Source: Bacteroidota bacterium
GTDB taxonomy: Bacteria; Bacteroidota; Bacteroidia; Flavobacteriales; Weeksellaceae
Assembly: GCA_023460855.1 (NCBI GenBank)
Contig: JAEWOS010000006.1
Location: 124,001-188,000 of the forward strand
Length of the DNA: 64,000 nucleotides
Direction of reading: 5' to 3'
The stretch's first letter is position 1; the number at the start of each line of letters is the position of its first letter. Both the position numbers and the translations under genes were made by a program. The notes below the pieces were generated by a model. It did no database searches, was not told where the DNA came from, and worked only from the letters and a program-made list of their open reading frames with translations. Below are positions 52,203 to 60,906 of the stretch, piece after piece.

Positions 52203-52574
52203 TTAACAGTGCGTTTTCGGATTTTCATACATGTCCGACTGATCTTCAAACGTAGCATCGAGACATTTCAGGTCTTTTTCAATCAGCAGAAACAAAGAAT
52301 CAGTTTCATCATTTTCCTGATTTCCCTGAACCGTAATTTCATCCGTTTCCGTTAACGTTTTGAATGCGTCGGCTGATAAAGTCACCGTGATTTTTTGATC
52401 TGTAAAATTCGCAGAAATATTTACTGCAGCAGGATCTGCCTTAAGTTCATAGTAAAAAATCTGTCCGGGAGCGAGAACGGTTTTTTCGCTGACTATTCCT
52501 TTTTCCTTTAGGTTTGCGACATCGGTTTTGGTTAACCTCAGTCTGATGCTGTTACCTTTTATTCTGATTTTCAT
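52203..52574 (-). CDS. Hypothetical protein of the FdhD/MobA operon
   Basis: A 123-residue protein I do not recognise by family. It opens MKIRIKGNSIRLRLTKTDV and reads as a small beta-rich domain (TVLAPGQIFYYELKA; QKITVTLSADAF), with a C-terminal tail holding two cysteines. It starts 12 bases after fdhD stops, so it is the last gene of the four-gene unit. Association with FdhD suggests a role near molybdenum-cofactor enzymes; this rests on context only. Confidence 0.65.
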   Translation of the reverse strand: MKIRIKGNSIRLRLTKTDVANLKEKGIVSEKTVLAPGQIFYYELKADPAAVNISANFTDQKITVTLSADAFKTLTETDEITVQGNQENDETDSLFLLIEKDLKCLDATFEDQSDMYENPKTHC

Positions 52575-52585
52575 TTTTTTGTTTT

Positions 52586-53407
52586 TTACATTTTAATTCG
52601 CTGTTCGCCACAGTAAATATTGCAGCTGCCGTTTTTCAAAAAACCGACAAGCGTCATCCCAAAATCTTTGGCAGTTTCCACGGCAAGACTGCTTGGCGCA
52701 CCGATTGCGCAAACTATTTGTACACCAGCCATCGCTGCTTTCTGAATCAGCTCAAAGCTCGCTCTTCCGCTCAGCAGCAAAATTTTATCCTGAAGTGTAA
52801 AACAGTCGGCATCCTGTTTCAGAAACTCGGCACCGATTAATTTATCCAGCGCGTTATGCCTTCCCACATCTTCTCTTAAGGTTTCCATATTTCCGTCCAG
52901 ATCAAATGTTGCAGTTGCGTGAATACCACCTGTAGATTCAAACATTTCCTGCGCGTCCCGGAGTTTTTGAGGTAATTCGAAAATTTTCTCTGCTTCAACT
53001 ATAAATTTAGTTTGGACGTTTTCGATGCGGCAAACCTGCTTAATGGCATCGATGCTGTTTTTTCCGCAGACGCCGCAACTGCTCGTTGTATAGAAATTTC
53101 GTTCGAGTTTATTAAGTTCAGGTCTGAAATCTGAATTCAGGAAAATGGTCATTTTATTTTCATCAGGAACTTCAGAAGTTTTTTCCTCGGCGAGATGATT
53201 TCTGGAAAATATAATGCCTTCCGTAAACAAAAAACCGACGGCGAGTTCTTCATCATTTCCCGGAGTCCGCATCGTTACCGAAATGGTTGATTGTTCGTTA
53301 TTGCCGTAACTGAGTGAAATTTCAAGCGGTTCCTCGACAGCAAGAACATCAGAAGTCGCGGTCTGACTTCCGTTTCTGATCCGGAAAATTTCCTGTTGCT
53401 TCACCAT
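52586..53407 (-). CDS. fdhD: Formate dehydrogenase accessory sulfurtransferase FdhD
   Basis: A 273-residue sulfurtransferase that brings a sulfur ligand to the molybdenum cofactor of formate dehydrogenase. Motifs: RTPGNDEELAVGFLFTEGII, the cysteine pair in TTSSCGVCGKNSID, GGIHATATFD, EDVGRHNALDKLIG and LSGRASFELIQKAAMAG. It lies four bases downstream of the NTPase-MobA gene. No formate dehydrogenase is in the window. Confidence 0.95.
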   Translation of the reverse strand: MVKQQEIFRIRNGSQTATSDVLAVEEPLEISLSYGNNEQSTISVTMRTPGNDEELAVGFLFTEGIIFSRNHLAEEKTSEVPDENKMTIFLNSDFRPELNKLERNFYTTSSCGVCGKNSIDAIKQVCRIENVQTKFIVEAEKIFELPQKLRDAQEMFESTGGIHATATFDLDGNMETLREDVGRHNALDKLIGAEFLKQDADCFTLQDKILLLSGRASFELIQKAAMAGVQIVCAIGAPSSLAVETAKDFGMTLVGFLKNGSCNIYCGEQRIKM

Positions 53408-53410
53408 TAC

Positions 53411-54493
53411 TTAACGATCGTTGCGGTTTTTCGTAAAATTAGCAAAATCTTCCGATGAATTGATATTCGTTAGAAAATCTGAATTTTCCGGTGCGAGTTT
53501 CTCCAGTTTTAGTGATTCCAGAAACTTTTTGACCGAAGTGTTTCCGGCAGCAAAATATTCCTGCATATTGCGAAGTGCTTTATCTTCAATAACGGAAATC
53601 AGCGGTTCGGTAAATCCGTTTTTTTCGAAGCAGACGGCTTCAGAATTGGAAGTTCTGATATTGTTTAGTGTGATTAAATGCTGAAGTTCAAGCAGCGGAT
53701 AATCGATTCCGGCGACAAAAAAAGTTCTGTCCGGGAACTTTTCTGCTGCGGTTAACAGCGCTGTAATCGGTCCGTTTCCTGCAAATTTTTGATCATCAGC
53801 CAGGAAATTTTCATCCGGATAATCTCCTGTCCAGCTTTTCATTTGATTTTTGTTAACCGAAATAATTACTTCGCTGCATAAAGGTGACAGGAGATCTTTC
53901 ACCCGCTTCCATTGTGGTTTCCCTGAATATTTGAGCAGTGCTTTATCCGTTTTCATCCGCGAACTTTCTCCGCCTGCAAGAACGATTCCGAGCGGAAACC
54001 TGTTCGGTTGCTCATCTGAAAACCGTTCTGTGAAGAATTTTAAAGGAAGAATTTTCGCATTGTTCAGTTCAAATTTTTGAATAAATTCCTGAGCCAGGAA
54101 ATCGCGTACAACAATCAGTATTTTTATTTGGCCTGTATAATTACTTCTCAATATTTTGCTTAAAATCTCATAAAAACCGGCATTCTTACGGATTTCAAGC
54201 GGCCCGATTTCATCGATGATGAGCCATTCTTTGTCGGAGGAAATTTCATCTTCAAGAATTTTTTCAGCTCTCTTAAATGCCTCTTCGCTGAACGTATGCT
54301 TTCCGATTTGAATTCCGGAATCAGCATCCATTTTTATCAGTTCGCCGTTTGCGATATTCTGAAAATAGCGTACGCCTTCAATTTTTGGCGAAAGAATGCC
54401 ACTGCAATTTTCCGGACTGCAGAATTTATGCAGTATAGTGGTTTTTCCCGAACCGACCGGTGCGCAGAGCAGAAAAATTTGTGGTTTAGTCAT
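53411..54493 (-). CDS. THEP1-type NTPase fused to MobA
   Basis: A two-domain protein. The N-terminal part (about 1-160) is a P-loop NTPase with APVGSGKT and the THEP1 hallmark IIDEIGPLEI; the C-terminal part (about 172-360) is a molybdenum cofactor guanylyltransferase with VLAGGESSRMKTDKALL, AGIDYPLL and NGFTEPLISV. MobA attaches GMP to molybdopterin. The first G of the P-loop is Ala. I start at the ATG 54493 (MTKPQIF), 8 bases inside the upstream gene; an ATG at 54505 would add four residues. Fusion joining of these two domains is the unusual point. Confidence 0.85.
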   Translation of the reverse strand: MTKPQIFLLCAPVGSGKTTILHKFCSPENCSGILSPKIEGVRYFQNIANGELIKMDADSGIQIGKHTFSEEAFKRAEKILEDEISSDKEWLIIDEIGPLEIRKNAGFYEILSKILRSNYTGQIKILIVVRDFLAQEFIQKFELNNAKILPLKFFTERFSDEQPNRFPLGIVLAGGESSRMKTDKALLKYSGKPQWKRVKDLLSPLCSEVIISVNKNQMKSWTGDYPDENFLADDQKFAGNGPITALLTAAEKFPDRTFFVAGIDYPLLELQHLITLNNIRTSNSEAVCFEKNGFTEPLISVIEDKALRNMQEYFAAGNTSVKKFLESLKLEKLAPENSDFLTNINSSEDFANFTKNRNDR

Positions 54494-55511
54494 GGTGGTT
54501 CTCATTCAAATATAACGACAAAGCCAGCCAAACAATCAAAAAACGGTTGATTTTGCGAAGCCAGCCATTCTCAGCAGCCGCATAATTCCACGCAGTATTT
54601 ACATTTTTCCTGAACTCCGGAACGAAATGCAGTACCGCGTTCAGTTCATTCTGTTTCCTGCTTTGTGCAGATGTTTTCCATCTTGCAATCAGATATTTGA
54701 ACAGCGGATTGACCACTGCAAAAATGATCAGAATTGCAGCGGCTGTTCTTAAAATCGCCTGCAAAGCTTTTGGGACAGAACCTGAAAGCAAAAAAACGGT
54801 AACGATGAAAAGCAGTATAGCACCTGTAAAAATCAGTCCCGAAAGTTTCCTGTTTTTCTTTTTTCGATCAGGTGAAAATCCGGAAGGAAGGATATCGGCA
54901 GTTTTCAATTTTTCTGCTTCGGATGAAATCTTTCCCGGCAAAGTCAGTCCGTAAAAACCGGCTGCAATTCCTGCTATGAAATATGCACCGGCGTAAATTC
55001 CGACAGCCGCAACAGGAAAATTTTCAATAGCCTGAAAACTGAACTGCTGAGCGAGATTTTGAAAAAACTGACTGAAGGCAGTCCAGATATTCTCGCCGAA
55101 AACCACTGTAAGCATGAGCAGTTTCTGAAAAGCACTTTCAAGCAGCGCGATAATTCCGTACAGAACTGCAGAAAAATAATTCGGTTTTGCAAAAGCGTAA
55201 ATCAGCGCGCCGACAAATCCCTGAAAAGCGACGGCGATATATGCCGTGAAAGGCGAGTGCGGACTTGCGATTGCCTTTATCAGAATTACCAGAAGTGTCG
55301 CATTGATGATGGTCCTGAATTTTTTTTCGGAATTCAGCGCGATAAAAGTTACAATAATCACGGCGAAACTTCCGAGAATCAGTCCGCTGAACGGCAGTTT
55401 TACCGCATGAAAAAATCCGCCAAGTCCACTCTCGCTTACCGCCCAAAGAGCCGTAAGTTTGGTGATCAGCTGACGCGTATTCTGTTCCTGCGAAATTGTT
55501 CGTCCGTTCAC
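54486..55511 (-). CDS. Uncharacterised membrane protein, ECF S-component-like N-terminal half
   Basis: A 341-residue protein from GTG at 55511, with about nine hydrophobic helices. The N-terminal 190 residues (TALWAVSESGLGGFFHAVKL followed by PFSGLILGSFAV) resemble substrate-binding S components of energy-coupling-factor transporters, as I remember them. The C-terminal third has two more helices and a basic amphipathic stretch that could correspond to a reduced EcfT-like part. It overlaps the NTPase-MobA gene and heads the unit behind a terminator. Function and substrate unknown; uptake linked to molybdenum cofactor is a hypothesis. Confidence 0.65.
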   Translation of the reverse strand: MNGRTISQEQNTRQLITKLTALWAVSESGLGGFFHAVKLPFSGLILGSFAVIIVTFIALNSEKKFRTIINATLLVILIKAIASPHSPFTAYIAVAFQGFVGALIYAFAKPNYFSAVLYGIIALLESAFQKLLMLTVVFGENIWTAFSQFFQNLAQQFSFQAIENFPVAAVGIYAGAYFIAGIAAGFYGLTLPGKISSEAEKLKTADILPSGFSPDRKKKNRKLSGLIFTGAILLFIVTVFLLSGSVPKALQAILRTAAAILIIFAVVNPLFKYLIARWKTSAQSRKQNELNAVLHFVPEFRKNVNTAWNYAAAENGWLRKINRFLIVWLALSLYLNENHHD

Positions 55512-55540
55512 AAAAAATCTGATTATACTCTTTACAAAAA

Positions 55541-55559
55541 ATGCAGCTCAGCGCTGCAT
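55541..55559 (-). terminator. Terminator after murA
   Basis: ATGCAGC / GCTGCAT stem with a 5-base loop; on the minus strand it is followed by TTTTTTG. It separates murA from the ECF-like operon. Confidence 0.75.
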
Positions 55560-55565
55560 TCTGTT

Positions 55566-56873
55566 TTATATTCGCTCGATGTCGGCACCGAGCATTTTCA
55601 GGCGGCCGTCGATATTTTCATATCCTCGGTCTATCTGTTCAATATTATGAATGATTGATTTTCCTTCGGCGGAAAGTGCCGCAATCAACAGTGCATTTCC
55701 GGCTCTGATATCCGGAGAAACCATGGTGGTTCCGCGCAGCGGCGATTCATGATTTAAACCAACGACTGTTGCACGGTGGGGATCGCAAAGAATAATCTGT
55801 GCACCCATGTCTATCAGTTTATCTACAAAAAACAAGCGGCTTTCAAACATTTTCTGATGAATCAGCACCGTTCCTTTTGCCTGTGTTGCAACCACGAGAA
55901 CAATTGAAAGCAGATCCGGAGTAAAACCAGGCCACGGCGCATCGGAAACCGACAGGATGGAACCATCTATAAATTTCTGAATGCGGTAGTTTTCCTGCGC
56001 AGGAATATAAATGTCATCCCCTGATTTTTCTAGCTGAATGCCGAGTTTACGGAATACATTCGGAATAATTCCGAGGTTTGGCCAGGAAACATTTTTGATG
56101 GTCATTTCCGATTTTGTCATCGCAGCAAGTCCGATCCACGATCCGATTTCTACCATATCCGGAAGCATGGTGTGATCGGTCCCGTGCAGATGATCAACGC
56201 CTTCAATCGTTACCAGGTTTGATCCGATACCGGAAATTTTTGCGCCCATTCTGTTCAGCATTTTGCAAAGTTGCTGCAGATAAGGTTCGCACGCTGCATT
56301 GTAAATTCTGGTTTTCCCTTTCGCAAGAACTGCAGCCATAATGATGTTCGCAGTGCCTGTAACCGAAGCTTCTTCGAGCAGGATGAATTTACCCGTTAGT
56401 TCTTTTGCTTTTAGAGTGTAGAAGTACTCTTCATCGTCATAATGAAATTCTGCACCGAGTTCCACAAATCCCTGAAAATGCGTGTCGAGTCTGCGTCTTC
56501 CGATTTTATCCCCGCCCGGAGTCGGCATATATGCTTCTCCAAAACGCGCGAGCATCGGTCCGAGAATCATGATCGAACCACGGAGTTTTGCGCCGTCTTT
56601 CTTGAATTCTTTGGATTTGATGTAATCAAAATTGATGTCGTCCGATTTAAAGGTGTAATCGCCGTGACCGTTTTTGGTGATTTTCACGCCGAAATCTCCC
56701 AGAATTTCAATTAACCGGTTGACATCATGAATGTCAGGAATATTTCTGACTCTTACTTCTTCCGGCGTAAGCAAAACCGCACAAAGAATCTGCAGTGCCT
56801 CATTTTTTGCACCCTGAGGTTTTATTTCACCATGCAGCTGCTTTCCACCTCTGATCTGAAATGTTCCGCTCAT
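55566..56873 (-). CDS. murA: UDP-N-acetylglucosamine 1-carboxyvinyltransferase
   Basis: A 435-residue first committed enzyme of peptidoglycan synthesis, transferring enolpyruvate to UDP-GlcNAc. Visible features: GGKQLHGEIKPQGAKNEALQILCAVLLT at the start, LRGSIMILGPMLARFGEA, GDKIGRRRLDTHFQG and RAGNALLIAALSAEG. In the usual catalytic-loop position the sequence reads NAACEP, with a Cys. Its start overlaps the DUF4290 stop by ATGA, so the two genes are coupled. Confidence 0.95.
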   Translation of the reverse strand: MSGTFQIRGGKQLHGEIKPQGAKNEALQILCAVLLTPEEVRVRNIPDIHDVNRLIEILGDFGVKITKNGHGDYTFKSDDINFDYIKSKEFKKDGAKLRGSIMILGPMLARFGEAYMPTPGGDKIGRRRLDTHFQGFVELGAEFHYDDEEYFYTLKAKELTGKFILLEEASVTGTANIIMAAVLAKGKTRIYNAACEPYLQQLCKMLNRMGAKISGIGSNLVTIEGVDHLHGTDHTMLPDMVEIGSWIGLAAMTKSEMTIKNVSWPNLGIIPNVFRKLGIQLEKSGDDIYIPAQENYRIQKFIDGSILSVSDAPWPGFTPDLLSIVLVVATQAKGTVLIHQKMFESRLFFVDKLIDMGAQIILCDPHRATVVGLNHESPLRGTTMVSPDIRAGNALLIAALSAEGKSIIHNIEQIDRGYENIDGRLKMLGADIERI

Positions 56874-57526
56874 GGTTTGCGTCTGTTTTTGTTCTGCTGA
56901 TTTTTTTGGTGCGTTCTGTGTCTATTATTCTGCTGATTGTTGTGCTGCCCTTTCTGATTTTTATTGCGGTTCGAGGTGTAGTAAATTTTACTTTTCTCGA
57001 GCGAATCGATTCCTGTAAGATCGAGGCGGTCCTCCGAAAGTTCTTTCAGGTGGCGGAAAATTACATCATCAGTAACATGTTCTTTGTTATAGATGTTGTA
57101 GGATTTCTTCATATTGTTCGCAATCACTTCGATCAGCGCATCTTTCTCTTCGCCGTCTTCGCGCTGAATGGCAAGATCGATCAGCTGAAGGATACTTTTT
57201 CCGTAGAACTTAAAATCGCCCTGTAGTTTTGGATATTCCAGTTTTTTGGGTTTTTCCTGTAATTCTTCAATGGTAGGAAAAGGATAGGGCGCATCAACAT
57301 CCAGATCGTAATCCGCCAGAATATAAAGATGGTCCCAAAGTTTATGTTTATAATTTTCTTCGTCGCGTAGTTGTGGATTTCGCTGTCCCATAAATTCCAC
57401 AATTGCTACCGCCATTTCATTTCGTTCTTCTTTTGTGGGCAATTCCTTGCAGCGCTCCACCAGCTGCTGTATCAGTCGGCCATATTCCGGCATATGCAGC
57501 CTGGTTCTGTCGGTGTTGTATTCCAT
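56870..57526 (-). CDS. DUF4290-family protein
   Basis: A 218-residue Bacteroidota protein with MEYNTDRTRLHMPEYGRLIQ at its start, helical throughout, and a tail of about 35 residues made of Asn, Gln, Arg, Lys and His. I start at the ATG 57526 because the TTG at 57535 lies in the -7 box (CAAATATA on the plus strand, TATATTTG on the minus). The function is unknown. It is translationally coupled to murA by ATGA. Confidence 0.9.
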   Translation of the reverse strand: MEYNTDRTRLHMPEYGRLIQQLVERCKELPTKEERNEMAVAIVEFMGQRNPQLRDEENYKHKLWDHLYILADYDLDVDAPYPFPTIEELQEKPKKLEYPKLQGDFKFYGKSILQLIDLAIQREDGEEKDALIEVIANNMKKSYNIYNKEHVTDDVIFRHLKELSEDRLDLTGIDSLEKSKIYYTSNRNKNQKGQHNNQQNNRHRTHQKNQQNKNRRKP

Positions 57527-57532
57527 ATCATG

Positions 57533-57540
57533 CAAATATA
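57533..57540 (-). promoter_or_regulatory. -7 box of DUF4290-murA
   Basis: TATATTTG on the minus strand, six bases before the ATG at 57526; probably leaderless. Confidence 0.6.
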
Positions 57541-57661
57541 GAAATTTGATTCAAGTCGGCGGTTTTTCCGGACGTTTTCATTTGAAATTCAGGTAAAATT
57601 AGCTGTCCGCCGAATATTTTTTTAAATTCGTGGTTTTGCCGGTATTAATGACTGTTAAATT

Positions 57662-59656
57662 ATGAAACTGAAACTCCTTTTAATTGCTTTTGCAGCACCT
57701 TTTCTTATGAAAGCACAGCAGGTAATGACTCCTGAAATTTTATGGACGCTAAAAAAATTAAGCGTACAGACCGTAGATCCCGATCACCGAACTTTGATTT
57801 ATAATGTCGGGCAGACCGATCTAAAAACTGAAAAAACAGCCAGCGAAAAATACCTGCTGAATATTGATTCCGGAAAATCGGAAAAGATAAATCTGGGTAA
57901 GAAATCACTGGTGCAATGGGATAAAAACGGTTTATATGCGTCGGAAGGAAATCAGATTTTCATTTCGAAAGACTCAGGAAAAACCTGGAATCCTTTTTAT
58001 GAACTCGCAGATGCCGACAATATTTCGATTTCTCCGGACGGACAAAAAATTGCGTTCAGCAGACAGGTACAGGTAGAAAAAGTGCTTGGTAAAGACCGTT
58101 ATGCGGACACGCCAAAATCTACCGCACAAGTTTATACAGACCTGAATCACAGACACTGGGATTACTGGAATGAAGGAAAATACAACCACGTTTTTGTGGT
58201 TAATATTTCTGAAAAAGCTGATCAGGCAAAAGATCTTCTGCAGGGAAAAACCTGGGATTCTCCGCTGCGTCCTTTTGGCGGTGGCGAAGATTTTATCTGG
58301 AGCCCGGATTCCTCCAAATTGCTGTACGTTGTAAAGCCAAAAAGCGGTCGTGAATATGTGCAGACCACCAATTCCGATATTTTCGCATATGATCTTGCGT
58401 CCGGAACTGCCAAAAACCTCACAGAAGGAATGATGGGCTATGATGTGAATCCGAAATTTTCACCGGACGGAAATTTCCTGGCTTGGCAAAGCATGAAGCG
58501 CGACGGCTACGAATCGGATAAAAATGATATCGTGATCATGAACTGGAAAACCGGTGCGAAAAATAATCTGACCGATGGCTGGACTGAAAGTGTCACGGGA
58601 GATGTAGCCTGGAGCAAGGATTCAAAATTGCTGTATTTCACTGCGGCCTATCGCGGAACGAAACAGCTTTTCTCCGTAAATCCGAAAAATGATAAAGTAT
58701 CACAAATTACACAGGGAAATTTTGATGTCAATGAAATTATCGCAGAAGGTAAAAACGGAATTCTCGTAGCCAGGACAGACATCAACCACAACAGCGACTT
58801 ATTTTCCGTGGATAAAAGAAGCGGCACAATGACGCAGATTACTGCGGTGAATAAATCGGTGTACGATAATCTGGCTCCTTCAAAAAGCGAGCTGAAAATG
58901 GTGAAAACATCGGATGGAAAAGAAATGGGTGTCTGGTTTTTCTATCCGCCGAATTTCGATCCTTCGAAAAAATATCCGACGCTGCTGTATTGTCAGGGTG
59001 GTCCGCAATCGGCGCTGACGCAATATTTTTCCACGCGCTGGAATTTTGCTTTGATGGCTGCAAACGGTTACATTATTTTAGCGCCAAACCGCCGCGGAAT
59101 GCCGGGTTGGGGAACAAAGTGGAACGAAGATATTTCTAAAGACTGGGGCGGACAGCCAATCCGTGATTATCTGGCAGCTGCCGATTACGCCAAAACGCTG
59201 CCTTTTGTGGATGGCGACAGAATGGGTGCTGTTGGTGCAAGCTACGGCGGTTACAGCGTTTATATGCTTGCAGGAGTTCACGAAGACAGATTCAAGACTT
59301 TTATTTCGCACAACGGACTTTTCGACATGAAATCCTGGTACGGAACCACCGAAGAACTGTTTTTCGCAAACTGGGATCTCGGAGCGCCGTGGGATCAGCC
59401 GACGCCGAAAGCCTATACTGAATTCAACCCCAGCGATTATACGCAGAACTGGGATACGCCGATTATGATTATTCAGGGCGGACTCGATTTCCGGGTTCCG
59501 TATGAACAGGGGAATCAGGCGTTTCAGACTGCGCAGTTGAAAGGCATCAAATCCAAATTTGTGTATTTCCCGAATGAAAACCACTGGGTTTTGAAACCGC
59601 ACAACGCTCTGGTTTGGCAGCGAGAATTTTTTAGCTGGCTGAAAGAAACTTTATAG
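57662..59656 (+). CDS. S9-family peptidase (dipeptidyl-peptidase-type)
   Basis: A 664-residue secreted peptidase with a signal peptide (MKLKLLLIAFAAPFLMKAQ), a beta-propeller with blades such as NISISPDGQKIAFSRQ and YDVNPKFSPDGNFLAWQS, and a hydrolase domain with the serine in GASYGGYSV, the Asp near GGLDFRVP and His in NENHWVLKP. Residue order matches dipeptidyl- or acylaminoacyl-peptidases. It is a second S9 enzyme besides that at 26 kb. A strong terminator follows. Confidence 0.92.
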   Translation: MKLKLLLIAFAAPFLMKAQQVMTPEILWTLKKLSVQTVDPDHRTLIYNVGQTDLKTEKTASEKYLLNIDSGKSEKINLGKKSLVQWDKNGLYASEGNQIFISKDSGKTWNPFYELADADNISISPDGQKIAFSRQVQVEKVLGKDRYADTPKSTAQVYTDLNHRHWDYWNEGKYNHVFVVNISEKADQAKDLLQGKTWDSPLRPFGGGEDFIWSPDSSKLLYVVKPKSGREYVQTTNSDIFAYDLASGTAKNLTEGMMGYDVNPKFSPDGNFLAWQSMKRDGYESDKNDIVIMNWKTGAKNNLTDGWTESVTGDVAWSKDSKLLYFTAAYRGTKQLFSVNPKNDKVSQITQGNFDVNEIIAEGKNGILVARTDINHNSDLFSVDKRSGTMTQITAVNKSVYDNLAPSKSELKMVKTSDGKEMGVWFFYPPNFDPSKKYPTLLYCQGGPQSALTQYFSTRWNFALMAANGYIILAPNRRGMPGWGTKWNEDISKDWGGQPIRDYLAAADYAKTLPFVDGDRMGAVGASYGGYSVYMLAGVHEDRFKTFISHNGLFDMKSWYGTTEELFFANWDLGAPWDQPTPKAYTEFNPSDYTQNWDTPIMIIQGGLDFRVPYEQGNQAFQTAQLKGIKSKFVYFPNENHWVLKPHNALVWQREFFSWLKETL

Positions 59657-59680
59657 GAATTAAGGAAGGTATTTAAGAAT

Positions 59681-59705
59681 AGAACGGGCTATTATAGTCC
59701 GTTCT
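59681..59705. terminator. Terminator between the S9 and MgtC genes
   Basis: AGAACGGGCTA / TAGTCCGTTCT, an 11-bp stem (one wobble) with a 3-base loop and a T run on the plus strand; the genes are convergent. Confidence 0.8.
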
Positions 59706-59714
59706 TTTTGATTT

Positions 59715-60371
59715 CTAAATTTCGAAACATTCAATCGCCTCATGAGTCAGAAGAAAATTTTCCAGTTCTTCAATCTGGCTTTGCTTGACACTGATATCAA
59801 CGCCCAGCGCTACATTTCCGTTTTCTTTCTTCTCTGTTTTGTTTACCGACTGAAACGTTGAATACGTTTCCAGGGAATCGAGGATTTTGGTACGGTCTCC
59901 CGCAAATTCTTTCTTGATTTCCATGGAAAGCAGACGCGTATTCGTATTTGCGATCATTAATTTGCCGAGCCAGCTCAGTCCATAAATTACAAATAAGGTA
60001 ACGCACAGAAATGAAAGCGCAATATAGAATTCCCCGAAACCGATTGCCATTCCGATGGCAGCTGAAATCCAGATGATGCTTGCCGTGGTGAGTCCGTAAA
60101 TCGAGAAGCCCTGCTTGTAAATAACACCGGCACCAAGAAAACCGATTCCGCTGATAATTCCTGCAGCAATTGCAAAATTGTCGCCTTCACCTGAAAAATT
60201 TGCCGAAAGAATGGTAAAAAGACAGGAACCCACCGAAATGAGCGTGATGGTTTTTAATCCGGCCGATTTATCCTTCGATTCTCGCTCATAGCCTAAAATA
60301 ATTCCGGAAACAAGAGCCAGAACCGCTTTGATGACATCTTCGTAGGAGAAAAAAGCATTGAGATTTTCCAT
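59715..60371 (-). CDS. MgtC/SapB-family membrane protein
   Basis: A 218-residue membrane protein with the family N-terminus (VLALVSGIILGYERESKDKSAGLKT and SVGSCLFTILS) and about five helices, then a C-terminal ACT-like domain. Start at ATG 60371; an earlier in-frame ATG at 60407 would overlap the neighbour's promoter. MgtC proteins help growth in low magnesium; the C-terminal half here is degenerate. Divergent from the glycosylase gene with a 37-base gap. Confidence 0.88.
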   Translation of the reverse strand: MENLNAFFSYEDVIKAVLALVSGIILGYERESKDKSAGLKTITLISVGSCLFTILSANFSGEGDNFAIAAGIISGIGFLGAGVIYKQGFSIYGLTTASIIWISAAIGMAIGFGEFYIALSFLCVTLFVIYGLSWLGKLMIANTNTRLLSMEIKKEFAGDRTKILDSLETYSTFQSVNKTEKKENGNVALGVDISVKQSQIEELENFLLTHEAIECFEI

Positions 60372-60376
60372 ACAAA

Positions 60377-60400
60377 GCAAAATTATATTCTTTATTTTTG
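60377..60400. promoter_or_regulatory. Divergent -7 boxes of the MgtC and glycosylase genes
   Basis: Plus strand: TATTTTTG at 60393-60400, eight bases before the glycosylase ATG. Minus strand: TAATTTTG around 60377-60384, before the MgtC ATG. The two start sites are almost back to back. Confidence 0.5.
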
Positions 60401-60408
60401 AATCCATT

Positions 60409-60906
60409 ATGAATACTGAAACAAGGATTTCATCATTCCCACCAATTATAGACGAAAATTCGAAGATCTTGATTCTCGGATCGGTTCCGGGCGTTAAATC
60501 GCTCGAAATGCAGCAGTACTATGCACATCCGCAAAACAGATTCTGGAAGATACTATTTGAGATTTTTCAGAAAGAATTCAGCACAGATTATGAAGACAGG
60601 AAAAAGCTGTTGAAAACAAAAAAAATTGCACTTTGGGATGTTATTGATACGTGCGAAAGAAAAGGCAGCCTGGATTCTGATATCCGAAATGAAGAAGCGA
60701 ACAGCATTGCAGAGTTGCTCGAAAATCATCCTGCGATTCAGGCTATTTTCTGCAACGGACAGAAATCACATAAAAACCTGATGAGAATTTTAGGTAAAGA
60801 GTTCCATATTCCCGTTTTTGTTTTACCTTCGACCAGTCCGGCAAATGCAGGGATTTTATATTTGGATAAATTAAAAGCCTGGAAAAGTATACTGCAGTTT
60901 TTATGA
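60409..60906 (+). CDS. Hypoxanthine-DNA-glycosylase-type UDG protein
   Basis: A 165-residue uracil-DNA-glycosylase-superfamily protein: LILGSVPGVKSLEMQQYYAH and PQNRFWKILFEIF at the catalytic motif, IALWDVIDTCERKGSLDSDI, and VLPSTSPANA. This is the pattern of the hypoxanthine/deoxyinosine DNA glycosylase family, which removes deaminated adenine. Start at ATG 60409. Its stop overlaps the next gene by ATGA. Confidence 0.85.
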   Translation: MNTETRISSFPPIIDENSKILILGSVPGVKSLEMQQYYAHPQNRFWKILFEIFQKEFSTDYEDRKKLLKTKKIALWDVIDTCERKGSLDSDIRNEEANSIAELLENHPAIQAIFCNGQKSHKNLMRILGKEFHIPVFVLPSTSPANAGILYLDKLKAWKSILQFL

